DNA of 64,000 nucleotides from Nocardia vinacea (GTDB lineage: Bacteria; Actinomycetota; Actinomycetes; Mycobacteriales; Mycobacteriaceae), in NCBI RefSeq assembly GCF_035920345.1, contig NZ_CP109149.1:8308001-8372000 (forward strand), given 5' to 3'. The notes beneath the pieces were generated by a model. That model ran no database searches. It worked only from the letters and a program-made list of their open reading frames with translations, and was not told the origin of the DNA. The position numbers were made by a program, and so were the translations under genes. This document shows positions 33,967-42,850 of this stretch, in pieces. The stretch's first letter is position 1. Every line of letters begins with the position of its first letter.

Positions 33967-35142
33967 ATGCCCACCGTCACCATGATCGGTGGTGGCCAGC
34001 TCGCGCGCATGACGCACCAGGCCGCCATCGCGCTCGGTCAGCGGCTGCGGGTGCTGGCCGAGAATCCCGATGACCCGGCCGCACAGGTGAGCCCCGAGGT
34101 TGTACTAGGCAGCCACACCGATCTGACCGCGCTGCGTAAGGCCGCCGTCGGTTCGCACGCGCTCACCTTCGATCACGAGCATGTGCCGACCGAACATCTG
34201 GAGGCGCTGGTCGCCGAGGGCGTCAATGTGCAGCCGCCGCCGCACGCGCTGATCTTCGCGCAGGACAAGCTGGCCATGCGGATCAAGCTGTCCGAGCTCG
34301 GATTGCCCGTGCCCGCCTTCGTGCCCGTTACTTCGGCGGCCGACGCGGTGCGATTCGGTGACGAGCACGACTGGCGGATCGTGCTGAAGGCGGCGCGCGG
34401 CGGCTACGACGGGCGCGGTGTCTGGATGCCGGAATCAGCGGGCGAGGCCGAGACGATCGTTTCCGATCAGCTCGCACATGGGGTGCAGTTGCTCGCCGAG
34501 GCCAAGGTAAATCTCGAGCGCGAACTGTCGGCGATGGTGGCGCGTTCGCCATTCGGTCAGGCCGCGACCTGGCCGGTGGTGGAGACGGTGCAGCGCAATG
34601 GTCAGTGCGCCGTGGTGATCGCGCCCGCACCGGACCTGAGTGACGAATTGGCCGCGCAGGCGGAGACACTCGCGCTGAACCTGGCCAAGGAACTCGGTGT
34701 GGTCGGTGCGATGGCCGTCGAACTCTTCGAAACCAACGACGGCGCCCTCCTGATCAACGAACTGGCGATGCGTCCGCACAACTCCGGTCACTGGGGCATG
34801 GACGGCGCGTGCACCGGCCAATTCGAACAGCATCTGCGCGCGGTGCTCGACTATCCGCTCGGCGACACCAGTCCGTTGGCGCCGGTCACGGTGATGGCGA
34901 ATATTCTCGGCGCGGCCGAGGCGCCGACCATGTCGATGGACGAGCGGCTGCACCACCTCTTCGCCAGATTGCCGCAGGCGAAGGTGCACCTGTACGGCAA
35001 GGGCGAACGCCCGGACCGCAAGATCGGGCATATCAACGTGCTCGGCGACGATGTCGCCGTGGTGCGCGAGCAGGCCGAGCGCGCGGCGCATTGGATGTCG
35101 CACGCGATTTGGACCGACGGATGGGATCCCCACGGTGAGTAA
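33967..35142 (+). CDS. purK: 5-(carboxyamino)imidazole ribonucleotide synthase
   Basis: 391 residues from ATG 33967. ATP-grasp enzyme converting AIR, bicarbonate and ATP to N5-CAIR in purine synthesis. The N-terminal Rossmann-like start [21 protein letters not shown]-binding [13 protein letters not shown] and [14 protein letters not shown] (metal and substrate loop) are diagnostic. Upstream in-frame ATG 33916 and GTG 33934 exist and none has a clear Shine-Dalgarno, so the start is uncertain by 17 residues. The stop overlaps purE by eight bases; the product is passed to PurE. Confidence 0.94.
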   Translation: MPTVTMIGGGQLARMTHQAAIALGQRLRVLAENPDDPAAQVSPEVVLGSHTDLTALRKAAVGSHALTFDHEHVPTEHLEALVAEGVNVQPPPHALIFAQDKLAMRIKLSELGLPVPAFVPVTSAADAVRFGDEHDWRIVLKAARGGYDGRGVWMPESAGEAETIVSDQLAHGVQLLAEAKVNLERELSAMVARSPFGQAATWPVVETVQRNGQCAVVIAPAPDLSDELAAQAETLALNLAKELGVVGAMAVELFETNDGALLINELAMRPHNSGHWGMDGACTGQFEQHLRAVLDYPLGDTSPLAPVTVMANILGAAEAPTMSMDERLHHLFARLPQAKVHLYGKGERPDRKIGHINVLGDDVAVVREQAERAAHWMSHAIWTDGWDPHGE

Positions 35143-35641
35143 TGCGCAAGTTGGTCTGATCATGGGCAGCGACTCCGACTGGCCGACCATGGAGGCCGCC
35201 GCAATCGCCTTGGCGGAGTTCGATATTCGCTTCGAGGTCGGCGTCGTCTCGGCGCACCGCACACCCCAGCGCATGCTCGACTACGCCCGTGAGGCGGCGG
35301 GCCGCGGCCTGAAGGTCATCATCGCGGGCGCGGGCGGCGCCGCCCACCTGCCCGGCATGGTCGCCTCCGCCACCCCGCTCCCGGTCATCGGCGTCCCCGT
35401 CCCGCTCAAATATCTCGACGGCATGGACTCCCTGCTGTCCATCGTCCAGATGCCTGCGGGCGTCCCGGTGGCCACCGTCTCCATCGGCGGCGCCCGCAAC
35501 GCCGGCCTGCTCGCCGCCCGCATCCTCGGCACCGCCGACTCCGCCCTGCGCACCCGGATGGAGCGGTTCCAGGCCGGCCTGGAAGCCATGGTCCTGGAGA
35601 AGGACGATGCGCTCCGCAGCAAACTCCTCGGCCACAGCTGA
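35135..35641 (+). CDS. purE: N5-CAIR mutase
   Basis: 168 residues from GTG 35135, inside the end of purK. Converts N5-CAIR to CAIR. Class I PurE motifs: [26 protein letters not shown] (catalytic His) and [14 protein letters not shown]. Overlap with purK implies translational coupling; equivalent to the Rv3275c/Rv3276c pair. Confidence 0.96.
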   Translation: MSNAQVGLIMGSDSDWPTMEAAAIALAEFDIRFEVGVVSAHRTPQRMLDYAREAAGRGLKVIIAGAGGAAHLPGMVASATPLPVIGVPVPLKYLDGMDSLLSIVQMPAGVPVATVSIGGARNAGLLAARILGTADSALRTRMERFQAGLEAMVLEKDDALRSKLLGHS

Positions 35642-35703
35642 GTCCTCGCGTTGATTTTCGGCCATGCGGATCACGCATCGGCCGGGGTCAGTACGGTGAT
35701 GCG

Positions 35704-36384
35704 GTGGCGATTGAGGAAACCGTTCGGGGGCGTAATGGTGATGATGCGGCCAGGTTTCGGCTGACCGTCGTGGATCAGGCACTGCGGTTGTTCGCCGAGC
35801 AGGGGTATGAGGCGACGACCGTCGATGAGATCGCGGAGGCGGCGGGGATTTCGCGGCGGACGTTCTTTCGGCAGTTCCGGTCGAAGGAGGATGTGATCTT
35901 CGCCGATCACGAGTCGCAGTTGGCGCAGGCGGCGGAGTTCTTGGCGGCGGCGCAGGGGGATCCGTGGGAGGCGGTCTGTGCCGCGGTGGTGCAGGTGTTC
36001 GAGCGGTTCACCCAGTGGCGCGAGATCGCCGAGCGGCGGTATCGGGTGGTGCGCGAGGTGCCCGCACTGCGTGAGCGCGAGATCGTGACCGTGTTCCGGT
36101 ACGAGCGGTTGTTCACCGACTATCTGCGTGAGCGGCTGCCGGAGGTGCCGGATCTGGCGCGGGTGCAGTTCACGGCCGCGGTGACGGCCACGCACAACTA
36201 CCTGCTGCGCCGGATGGTGCGCGGCGAATCGGATGCGGGTGCGGCGGATCTGCGCGAGGAGTTGGCGGCGATTCCGCGTGGGCGTGGATCGGGGACGGCG
36301 GAAATGGTGGTCGCGGTGTTCCCGAGGGATATGCCGCCGCGGCAGGTCGCGGATCTGGTGACGCGGCAGCTCGGTAGTCTGTGA
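35704..36384 (+). CDS. TetR family transcriptional regulator
   Basis: 226 residues from GTG 35704. The HTH is canonical (residues about 15-65, including ISRRTFFRQFRSKEDVIFAD). TACGGT lies six bases before the GTG, with no Shine-Dalgarno, so it may be leaderless. It is co-directional with fadE25, and the 160-bp gap between them holds two copies of a GRCACT-S-AGTGCC palindrome (36409-36487), the likely operators. Acyl-CoA ligands are common for TetR proteins beside acyl-CoA dehydrogenases (family knowledge; not shown here). Confidence 0.9.
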   Translation: MAIEETVRGRNGDDAARFRLTVVDQALRLFAEQGYEATTVDEIAEAAGISRRTFFRQFRSKEDVIFADHESQLAQAAEFLAAAQGDPWEAVCAAVVQVFERFTQWREIAERRYRVVREVPALREREIVTVFRYERLFTDYLRERLPEVPDLARVQFTAAVTATHNYLLRRMVRGESDAGAADLREELAAIPRGRGSGTAEMVVAVFPRDMPPRQVADLVTRQLGSL

Positions 36385-36408
36385 CCGGAGTCATAGTATG
36401 CAGTATCT

Positions 36409-36487
36409 GACACTCAGTGCCACGTTGTAACCGCACTTGACGCAGCTCTCTGGGCGTATACTCGATCGAAGAATGGCACTGAGTGCC
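36409..36487. promoter_or_regulatory. paired TetR-type operators and promoter of fadE25
   Basis: GACACT-C-AGTGCC (36409-36421) and the perfect GGCACT-G-AGTGCC (36475-36487) are the same motif in two copies, centres 66 bp apart. Between them lie TTGACG (36437-36442) and TATACT (36457-36462), a -35/-10-like pair with a short 14-base spacer. The second operator would sit at the transcription start. Confidence 0.65.
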
Positions 36488-36544
36488 GACCGTTGGAACT
36501 TCGATCCAGCAAAATCACGACCGACAAGCCCAGGAGTGTGTCCC

Positions 36545-37705
36545 ATGGTGGGAAACCCCGATTTCAACCTTTTCCAGCTCGAGGACTTCCACGACGAACT
36601 GCGTGCGGCCATCCGCGGACTGGCGGAGAAGGAAATCGCTCCGTACGCCAAGGACGTCGACGGCAACGCCCGTTTCCCGGAGGAGGCGCTCACCGCGCTC
36701 AACGCCGCCGGCTTCAACGCGGTGCACGTGCCCGAGGCCTACGGCGGCCAGGGCGCGGACTCGGTCGCCACCTGCATCGTGATCGAAGAGGTCGCCCGCG
36801 TCTGCGGTTCGTCCTCGCTGATCCCCGCGGTCAACAAGCTCGGCACCATGGGCCTGATCCTCAACGGTTCCGAGGAGCTCAAGCAGAAGGTGCTGCCGGA
36901 TATCGTCAACGGCGAGATGGCCTCCTACGCGTTGTCCGAGCGCGAGGCCGGTTCCGACGCCGCCGGCATGCGCACCCGTGCCAAGCAGGACGGCGACGAC
37001 TGGATCATCAACGGCTCCAAGTGCTGGATCACCAACGGCGGCAAGTCTTCCTGGTACACCGTCATGGCGGTGACCGATGCGGAGAAGGGCGCCAACGGCA
37101 TCTCCGCATTCCTGGTGCACAAGGATGACGAGGGCTTCGTCGTCGGCCCGCTCGAGCACAAGCTCGGCATCAAGGGATCGCCCACCGCCGAACTGTATTT
37201 CGAGAACTGCCGGGTGCCGGGTGACCGCATCGTCGGCGCGCCGGGCACCGGCTTCAAGACCGCGCTGCAGACCCTCGATCACACCCGTCCGACCATCGGC
37301 GCGCAGGCCGTCGGCATCGCGCAGGGCGCACTGGACGCCGCGATCGCCTACACCAAGGACCGCAAGCAGTTCGGCACCGCGATCGCCGACTTCCAGAACA
37401 CCCAGTTCATGCTCGCCGATATGGCGATGAAGATCGAGGCCGCCCGCCTCATGGTCTACACCTCCGCGGCCCGCGCCGAGCGCGGCGAGAAGAACCTCGG
37501 CTTCATCTCCGCCGCCGCCAAGTGCTTCGCCTCCGATGTGGCCATGGAGGTCACCACCAACGCTGTGCAGCTCTTCGGCGGCGCGGGCTACACCACCGAT
37601 TTCCCGGTGGAGCGAATGATGCGCGACGCCAAGATCACTCAGATCTATGAAGGCACCAACCAGATTCAGCGCGTCGTCATGTCGCGCGCGCTGTTGCGGG
37701 GCTGA
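36545..37705 (+). CDS. fadE25: acyl-CoA dehydrogenase
   Basis: 386 residues from ATG 36545 (AGGAG eight bases upstream). FAD-dependent first step of beta-oxidation. The FAD/substrate segments YALSEREAGSDAAGMRT and WITNGGKSSWY, and the catalytic Glu region near the C-terminus (QIYEGTNQIQRVVMSRALL) with YTTDFPVERMMRDAKI, are all present. Equivalent to M. tuberculosis FadE25 (Rv3274c), next to purE in the same order. Expression is probably controlled by the upstream TetR gene through the paired operators. A strong terminator follows at 37718-37769. Confidence 0.95.
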   Translation: MVGNPDFNLFQLEDFHDELRAAIRGLAEKEIAPYAKDVDGNARFPEEALTALNAAGFNAVHVPEAYGGQGADSVATCIVIEEVARVCGSSSLIPAVNKLGTMGLILNGSEELKQKVLPDIVNGEMASYALSEREAGSDAAGMRTRAKQDGDDWIINGSKCWITNGGKSSWYTVMAVTDAEKGANGISAFLVHKDDEGFVVGPLEHKLGIKGSPTAELYFENCRVPGDRIVGAPGTGFKTALQTLDHTRPTIGAQAVGIAQGALDAAIAYTKDRKQFGTAIADFQNTQFMLADMAMKIEAARLMVYTSAARAERGEKNLGFISAAAKCFASDVAMEVTTNAVQLFGGAGYTTDFPVERMMRDAKITQIYEGTNQIQRVVMSRALLRG

Positions 37706-37717
37706 TAACGCAATACC

Positions 37718-37769
37718 GACCGGGTGTTTACGCCGCTGCGCCGAGCGGTGTGAGCACCCGGTCTTTTTT
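37718..37769 (+). terminator. intrinsic terminator of fadE25
   Basis: GACCGGGTG (37718-37726) pairs with CACCCGGTC (37755-37763), followed by six T (37764-37769), 13 bases after the stop. Confidence 0.88.
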
Positions 37770-37812
37770 GATTATTCGGGCACTGATGCTCGCTGAATCC
37801 GCGCTACTTGCG

Positions 37813-38139
37813 TTAGGCGACCAGATCGGCGTATTCGCGGTGCTCCGTGATGTACTGCTCGACGTACCAGCAGGTCGGGATGATGGCGAAGCCCTGAGCG
37901 CGCGAATCTTGCAGCGCGTATTCGACCACCTGGGCAGCCACGCCACGGCCGCGGAACTCCGGGAAGGTCATGGTGTGGTGGAAGTCCCTGACCTTCGGGG
38001 GATGGTTGTCGGCGGAGCCGACGGGGCGGGTGAGATCAGCGTCTTCGCGTTCGGCGTAGTCGGCGTACCCGGCAAGGGTGTCGTCGAGATAGATCTCGAA
38101 TCGGGTATCGGCGACATTGTGCTCGAGCCTGGTGGTCAT
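37813..38139 (-). CDS. small GNAT-family acetyltransferase (YidJ/COG2388 type)
   Basis: 108 residues from ATG 38139. Short GNAT fold: the N-terminal strands FEIYLDDTLAGYADY, then FHHTMTFPEFRGRGVAAQVV, which contains the acetyl-CoA loop FRGRGVA, and a conserved ending TCWYVEQYITEHREYADLV. This length is normal for the COG2388 subgroup. Substrate unknown. It follows the GlcD-type oxidase gene on the same strand, 38 bases after its stop. Confidence 0.88.
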   Translation of the reverse strand: MTTRLEHNVADTRFEIYLDDTLAGYADYAEREDADLTRPVGSADNHPPKVRDFHHTMTFPEFRGRGVAAQVVEYALQDSRAQGFAIIPTCWYVEQYITEHREYADLVA

Positions 38140-38177
38140 GATCTGGTGAAACTCCTCATCGGCCGGGAATGTTCCGT

Positions 38178-39545
38178 CTACAGAATCGCGCCTGGGTTGA
38201 GAATGCCATGCGGATCGAGCGCATCCTTGATCCGACGAGTGAGTGTCATCACATCGGGGCCGAGTTGATCGGGCAGCCATGCCTTCTTCAACCGGCCCAC
38301 GCCGTGTTCGCCGGTGATGGTGCCGCCGAGCTCGATGGCCAGATCCATGATCTCGCCGAAGGCGCGGTGCGCGCGTTCGGTCATCTCCGCATCGGTCGGA
38401 TCGTGCACGATGAGCGGGTGGGTATTGCCGTCCCCGGCGTGCGCGATCACCGAAACCAGCACGTCATTGCGTGCGCCGATGGCGGCGATACCGTTGACCA
38501 GATCGGCGAGCCGCGGCAGCGGAACACCGACGTCCTCGAGCAGTAGCGGCCCGATCTTCTCCACCGCCGGAATGGCGAAACGTCGTGCGGCGGTGAAGGC
38601 TTCGCCTTCCTCCGGATCCTCGGTGTGGAAAACCTCGGTGGCACCGGCCTTTTCGCAGATGCCGACCATGATTTCGGCTTCGTGCCTGGCGAATTCGCCC
38701 GGTGCGTCGGAGCGGGCGACCAGCAGCGCGGCGGCCTCGCGATCCAGACCCATCCGCATCTCGTCCTCGACCGCATTGATCGCGACGGCATCCATGAACT
38801 CGAGCATGGCGGGTCGCAGGGTGCCGGTGATGCCGAGGATGGCCTCGGTGGCGGCGGTCAGCGTCGCGAAGGTCGCGACCACGGTGGACTGCGGCGGTTG
38901 GGCGGGCAGCAGCCGCAGGGTGAGTTCGGTGATCACCCCGAGCGTGCCCTCGCTGCCGACGAACATCTTGGTCAGCGACAGGCCCGCCGAATCCTTCAGC
39001 CGTGGCCCGCCGAGCCGCACCACCGTGCCATCGGCGAGCACCACCTCCATGCCGAGCACGTAATCGGTGGTTACGCCGTATTTCACACAGCACAGGCCGC
39101 CCGCATTGGTGGCCGCATTGCCGCCGATCGAGCAAATTTCGAAGGATGACGGGTCCGGCGGATACCACAGGCCGTGCTCGGCGACCGCACGTTTGACCTC
39201 CGCATTGAGCAGGCCGGGCTGGACCACCGCGGTGCGGGTGACCGAGTCGACGGTGATCGCGCGCATGCGTTCGGTGCTGAGCACGATGCCGCCATCGACG
39301 GCCGTCGCACCGCCGGACAGTCCGGATCCGGCCCCGCGCGGCACCACCGCGACCTGGTGTTCGTGCGCCCACCGCAACGTCGCCGCGACATCATCGGTAC
39401 CGGTCGCGCGTACCACGGCCAGCGGTGTGCCGGCGCTCGGATCGCGTGCCCAGTCCTGCCGATAGCCCGCAAGCAGGTCGGGATCGGTGAGTACCGCGCC
39501 GTCGGGCAGGCGGGAGATCAGGTCATGCAGGTCCACACGACTCAC
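38178..39545 (-). CDS. FAD-linked oxidase, GlcD / D-lactate dehydrogenase type
   Basis: 455 residues from GTG 39545 (GTG 39536 also possible). The PCMH-type FAD-binding domain has VVPRGAGSGLSGGATAVDGG and ICSIGGNAATNAGG; the C-terminal oxidase domain has HAGDGNTHP and GEHGVG, typical of glycolate, D-lactate and D-2-hydroxy acid dehydrogenases. Length equals the mycobacterial homologue Rv1257c as I recall it. TATAGC lies just upstream with no Shine-Dalgarno, so it may be leaderless. Probably peripheral membrane, passing electrons to the quinone pool; the exact 2-hydroxy acid is unknown. Confidence 0.9.
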   Translation of the reverse strand: MSRVDLHDLISRLPDGAVLTDPDLLAGYRQDWARDPSAGTPLAVVRATGTDDVAATLRWAHEHQVAVVPRGAGSGLSGGATAVDGGIVLSTERMRAITVDSVTRTAVVQPGLLNAEVKRAVAEHGLWYPPDPSSFEICSIGGNAATNAGGLCCVKYGVTTDYVLGMEVVLADGTVVRLGGPRLKDSAGLSLTKMFVGSEGTLGVITELTLRLLPAQPPQSTVVATFATLTAATEAILGITGTLRPAMLEFMDAVAINAVEDEMRMGLDREAAALLVARSDAPGEFARHEAEIMVGICEKAGATEVFHTEDPEEGEAFTAARRFAIPAVEKIGPLLLEDVGVPLPRLADLVNGIAAIGARNDVLVSVIAHAGDGNTHPLIVHDPTDAEMTERAHRAFGEIMDLAIELGGTITGEHGVGRLKKAWLPDQLGPDVMTLTRRIKDALDPHGILNPGAIL

Positions 39546-39755
39546 GCTATACGGCGGGTACGGGCCAGGGTGAGTGCCCGACTGTAACAGCCGCGCGTCC
39601 GGTTCTCCCTGGAGGTTTGCTACAACGCGGAGCCCGGCGGGATGTGGGCCGTTCCAGTGGTGCCGAGTCCGAAGGCCGATAAGAATTCCGGGCAAGGCAC
39701 CCGTTCGGGGCGCTGTCCGATTCCAGTAGGTGCGCAGGCGCGCCGAGGAGGTCTC

Positions 39756-40064
39756 ATGCAGGTCGAGTCGCCGGATTACCGTGATTTGGTCGCTGCGGTG
39801 TTCTCCTACGAAGTTGTCGACGGGGGGATCGACCCGGATTCATTGCGCCGCATCCACGCGGGCGATATCGCCGAATGGATCACGGCACTGGATCGCTCGG
39901 GAATGTTCGGCAAGACCGTGATCGCCACCCTGTCCGACCAGTGGCAGCGCAAACCCCGCCTCCTGCTCGACGCCCTCCTGGAAGACGTCGACGATGTCAC
40001 CCGCCGCCGCTGCCTCGTCGCCTGGTCGGCCCTGGACCGTTCGCACCTCACCCAGATCGGCTGA
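39756..40064 (+). CDS. hypothetical protein, 102 residues
   Basis: Starts at ATG 39756 with a strong GAGGAGG four bases upstream. Predicted all-helical, acidic, soluble (SPDYRDLVAAVFSYEVVDGG; then RRIHAGDIAEWITALDRSGM); no membrane span or signal peptide, no known motif. G/C-biased third positions support it as a real gene. The 210 bases upstream hold no other gene. It is followed after 74 bases by a GtrA-like gene on the same strand. Function not assigned. Confidence 0.72.
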   Translation: MQVESPDYRDLVAAVFSYEVVDGGIDPDSLRRIHAGDIAEWITALDRSGMFGKTVIATLSDQWQRKPRLLLDALLEDVDDVTRRRCLVAWSALDRSHLTQIG

Positions 40065-40138
40065 TCGGGTCGGGTGCCACCCGATCTTGTTTCCTGGGCG
40101 ATCACCTGGTGGACACCTGCCGCTGGCATGCTGGCGGC

Positions 40139-40696
40139 GTGACGAGCACCGAGTCCCTGGTGGCGGGCTTCTCTCGCTGGTGTGAGGCCGTCGTCGCGCG
40201 GCTGCCCTCGGGGCTGAATCGCCTTGTCGCCCCGACGTTTCTCGGCTTCGCGCTGATCAACGGCTTCACCTTCGGTGTCGATTTAGCGCTGCTCACGGTG
40301 CTGCACGGCTGGCTAGGACTGCCCGTATGGCTATCGGTCACGGTGGCCTATATCTGCGCGTTCGGGCTCAGCTTCGTGCTCAATCGCACGTTCAACTTCC
40401 ACTCGCACGCACCGGTCGGCAGGCAAGCGGTGGTGTACGTGGTGGTTGTCGTGATCAACTACCTCGCCTTCATCCTCGGCGTCGGCAGCGGACTGGCCGC
40501 GCTCGGATTGGAATACCATCTGTCGCGGCTGCTGGCTGGGGCATGCGAGGCGGTCTACATGTACAGCGCGATGCGCTGGGTGGTGTTCCGCGGCCTATCG
40601 CAAGATCTCGATATTGTTGCCTTCGACCACGACGACATCGTCATCGGTGAGCGCCCAGTGCGCGATGCCCTCGGTCCGGTAGCGGGCGGCGAGTAG
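40139..40696 (+). CDS. GtrA-like membrane protein
   Basis: 185 residues from GTG 40139. Four spans in the GtrA pattern (TFLGFALINGFTFGVDLALL, VTVAYICAFGLSFVLNRTF, VVYVVVVVINYLAFILGVG, and the last near EAVYMYSAMRWVVF). A second family member in this window, not closely alike to the one at 33263. The final 32 residues after the last span (FDHDDIVIGERPVRD and on) run antisense over the end of the peptidase gene for 102 bases and look acquired rather than conserved. Likely role: sugar-lipid translocation for the cell wall (family knowledge). Confidence 0.8.
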   Translation: MTSTESLVAGFSRWCEAVVARLPSGLNRLVAPTFLGFALINGFTFGVDLALLTVLHGWLGLPVWLSVTVAYICAFGLSFVLNRTFNFHSHAPVGRQAVVYVVVVVINYLAFILGVGSGLAALGLEYHLSRLLAGACEAVYMYSAMRWVVFRGLSQDLDIVAFDHDDIVIGERPVRDALGPVAGGE

Positions 40697-41233
40697 CGCG
40701 GACTCACCGTCCGGATCGGTAGCGGAATCCAGATGCGGCACGATGCGATGGTCGACCAAACCCAGTCCGTCCCAAAGCGGTTCGATACCGCACGCGGGTT
40801 CGACCTCGGCCGGGTCATCCATGGATTCGAGGCCGTGCAGATCCGGGGCCAGCAGACAGGCGCCCGCGCTGTACCCGGCATACACCAGTGCGTCGGCGGC
40901 GAGCAGCTTGGGCAGTACGAAATCGGCTCCGCTGCGGGCGAATTGGGCGCGCAAGACGAAGGTGTTGCCGCCGCGCACCCACACCAGTGGGTATTTCGCC
41001 AGGGTAGCTTCCAATTCGGTTGCGCGACCGACGAATTCGCGCAGATCCAGCACGTCGGGGGAGTAGCCGAGTTTGCGCAACGGGGTCACGTCACTGGTGA
41101 CCGCACCCGCCCAGGCAGCAGGCCAGGCGTCACATGCGTTGGGAATCACCGCGACTCGGCCCGGCTCGCCGACGAGTGCGGCGAGCCGGTCGTAGTGTGC
41201 ACCGAATCGGTAACTGGACAGGAAAAGTCGCAC
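40595..41233 (-). CDS. peptidase E-like (S51) family protein
   Basis: 212 residues from GTG 41233. Class I glutamine-amidotransferase-like fold; the nucleophile motif is GYSAGA with Ser about 120, preceded by VRGGNTFVLRAQF. Peptidase E (dipeptidase cleaving N-terminal Asp) and cyanophycinase share this motif; this one is short and closest to the former by pattern. It begins six bases after the isomerase-like gene stop, the third gene of a minus-strand operon with HIT and that gene. Confidence 0.85.
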   Translation of the reverse strand: MRLFLSSYRFGAHYDRLAALVGEPGRVAVIPNACDAWPAAWAGAVTSDVTPLRKLGYSPDVLDLREFVGRATELEATLAKYPLVWVRGGNTFVLRAQFARSGADFVLPKLLAADALVYAGYSAGACLLAPDLHGLESMDDPAEVEPACGIEPLWDGLGLVDHRIVPHLDSATDPDGESALLAARYRTEGIAHWALTDDDVVVVEGNNIEILR

Positions 41234-41239
41234 CGCGGC

Positions 41240-42079
41240 TCAGATGGTGAAGGCCAGGCTGCGCACCAGTCGGTTGCCGAGTTCCGCATCGCCGGAAATG
41301 CGGAACTCGCCTTCGTGCGCATCCGCCGTGGTGCGTCCGCCGCGCAGCCGAGCGAACAGGCCGGAGCCCATCCGAACCACCACGGTGGCGGGCGCGTCCA
41401 GTTCATCGACGATATTGGCGCGGCCGTCCACCGCGACGTGCAGCGTCTGCGGCGACGGGCCGGTCAGCTCGAAGGTGATGCGTGATCCGTCCGGTGCCTG
41501 CGCACCCTTCGCCACTGCCCGCCCGATGGTGGCGATGAGTTCGCCGAAGGCCCGCTCGGCCCGCGGTCCGCCCTCGTCGACGGATACGCCGAGCCCATCG
41601 GCGATATCGAGTTCGTGCATCCAGCAGTCGAACAGCCGTACCCGCATGAACCGGCCGTAGCTGACCTTGCCGATCGGCGACACGGTCTCGGCCTGCCATT
41701 CCGCATCACCGAGGGATGCGAGCGCCGCGCGTCTGCGGTCGGTGACCTCGCGGTACAGCTCGAGCAGTCGCCTACCCGATAGCGGCCGCAGCCGGTCGAC
41801 CCAGATCTCGTTGAGCACACCGCTCTCGTTGCGCACATGCGGCAGCGTGGTCACATCGGTTTTGGGCCGGATCGGATCGTGCGCGGGCGGGCGCTCACCG
41901 AGCAACCAGGATTCCGTCCCCACGACGTGTGCCACCACATCGAACAGCGACCAGCCCGGCAGCGGAGACGGTGTGCGCCAACGCTCTTCGTCGAGATCGG
42001 CGACCAGCGTCGCGATCGTCTCCCATTGCTCGGACAGCAGGCCGGTCAGCTCGTTCCGGTCCTGGATCGGGTCGGTCAT
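41240..42079 (-). CDS. maleylpyruvate isomerase / mycothiol-dependent DinB-type protein
   Basis: 279 residues. N-terminal DinB-like helical bundle (LPGWSLFDVVAHVVGTESWL; later RVRLFDCWMHELDIADGLG) with conserved His residues that could bind a metal, followed by an SCP2-like C-terminal domain (about 190-279). This is the actinobacterial maleylpyruvate-isomerase family, some of which use mycothiol. The reaction here is unknown. ATG 42079 overlaps the HIT gene stop by four bases, so they are co-translated. Confidence 0.87.
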   Translation of the reverse strand: MTDPIQDRNELTGLLSEQWETIATLVADLDEERWRTPSPLPGWSLFDVVAHVVGTESWLLGERPPAHDPIRPKTDVTTLPHVRNESGVLNEIWVDRLRPLSGRRLLELYREVTDRRRAALASLGDAEWQAETVSPIGKVSYGRFMRVRLFDCWMHELDIADGLGVSVDEGGPRAERAFGELIATIGRAVAKGAQAPDGSRITFELTGPSPQTLHVAVDGRANIVDELDAPATVVVRMGSGLFARLRGGRTTADAHEGEFRISGDAELGNRLVRSLAFTI

Positions 42080-42546
42080 TCTCGCTCCTCGGCGCTGGTC
42101 TCGTCTTCGTGTGCCAATGCCGATATTCCGGCGCGGATGGCGGCCGCGGTGGACTCGGGATCGTGCGGGCGCCGCAGCAGCAGTCCCGCCGCGAAGCTCA
42201 GTTTGTCGCCGTGCCGGCGAGGTATCACGTGCAGGTGGACGTGCGGGACGGTCTGGAAGGCCGCGGTGCCGTCATTGAGGACGAGATTCGCGCCGTCCGC
42301 GGCCAGGTCGCTGCGCCTGATCGCCAACGCGAGCCGGTGTCCGGCGCGGAAGATGTGCGCTCCCAGTTCGGCGTCCAGATCCTCCAATTCGGAAGCGTGT
42401 CGTTTCGGGATGACCAGAGTGTGGCCGCGGGCGATCGGACGAATGTCCAGGAACGCGCATAGCGTGTCGTCCTCGTAGACCTTGGTCGCCGGGGCCTGCC
42501 CCGCCGCGATGCGGCAGAAGACGCAGTCGTTCACACCGCCGACCAT
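42076..42546 (-). CDS. HIT family hydrolase
   Basis: 156 residues from ATG 42546 (GTG 42534 possible). CVFCRIAAGQAPATKVYEDD at the N-terminus gives the zinc-type Cys pair of many HIT proteins; the histidine triad is HVHLHVIP. These hydrolyse nucleoside phosphoramidates or dinucleotides. First gene of the HIT / mycothiol-type / peptidase operon. No Shine-Dalgarno is obvious. A 32-residue C-terminal extension is Ala/Glu-rich. Confidence 0.9.
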   Translation of the reverse strand: MVGGVNDCVFCRIAAGQAPATKVYEDDTLCAFLDIRPIARGHTLVIPKRHASELEDLDAELGAHIFRAGHRLALAIRRSDLAADGANLVLNDGTAAFQTVPHVHLHVIPRRHGDKLSFAAGLLLRRPHDPESTAAAIRAGISALAHEDETSAEERE

Positions 42547-42850
42547 ACGGCGTACCGCTCACCGGGAAAATACTCGGCATGACGCACGTCACTATGTGGA
42601 GGTATTGCGCCGCACCGACCAGGATTCGAACCTTGATGTTGGTCGCGAATCCGACATATCGGCGGAATCCGGCCGCAACTTGTGACCGCCATCTCAGCTA
42701 CGCTCGCCGCTAGCGATTGCTTGCCCGATCGCTCGAAATGGTCAGCGAGCCGGGTACAGTTGCGAGGATTTGGACGAACTTACTCAAAAGTAACATCGTC
42801 CGGCCGTCGACCGGTTGCTTGAAGCTCAGCCAGAGAAGGAAGTCTGACAA
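42547..42850. other. 304-bp gene-free divergent intergenic region before pntAa
   Basis: No protein gene is supported. Near 42612-42650 the minus strand reads AAGGTTCGAATCCTGGTCGG, which is like a tRNA T-arm and acceptor 3' end, but I cannot fold a full cloverleaf. At 42780-42793 TTACT-CAAA-AGTAA is a 5-4-5 palindrome, with TTGGAC upstream (near 42770) and TAACAT next to it as a possible promoter for the pnt operon. AAGGAAG serves as Shine-Dalgarno for the pntAa GTG. Confidence 0.5.

Noticed and set aside
42605..42700. Complete tRNA gene
   Set aside because: Only the T-arm and 3' acceptor-like part are present; no D-arm or anticodon arm could be paired.
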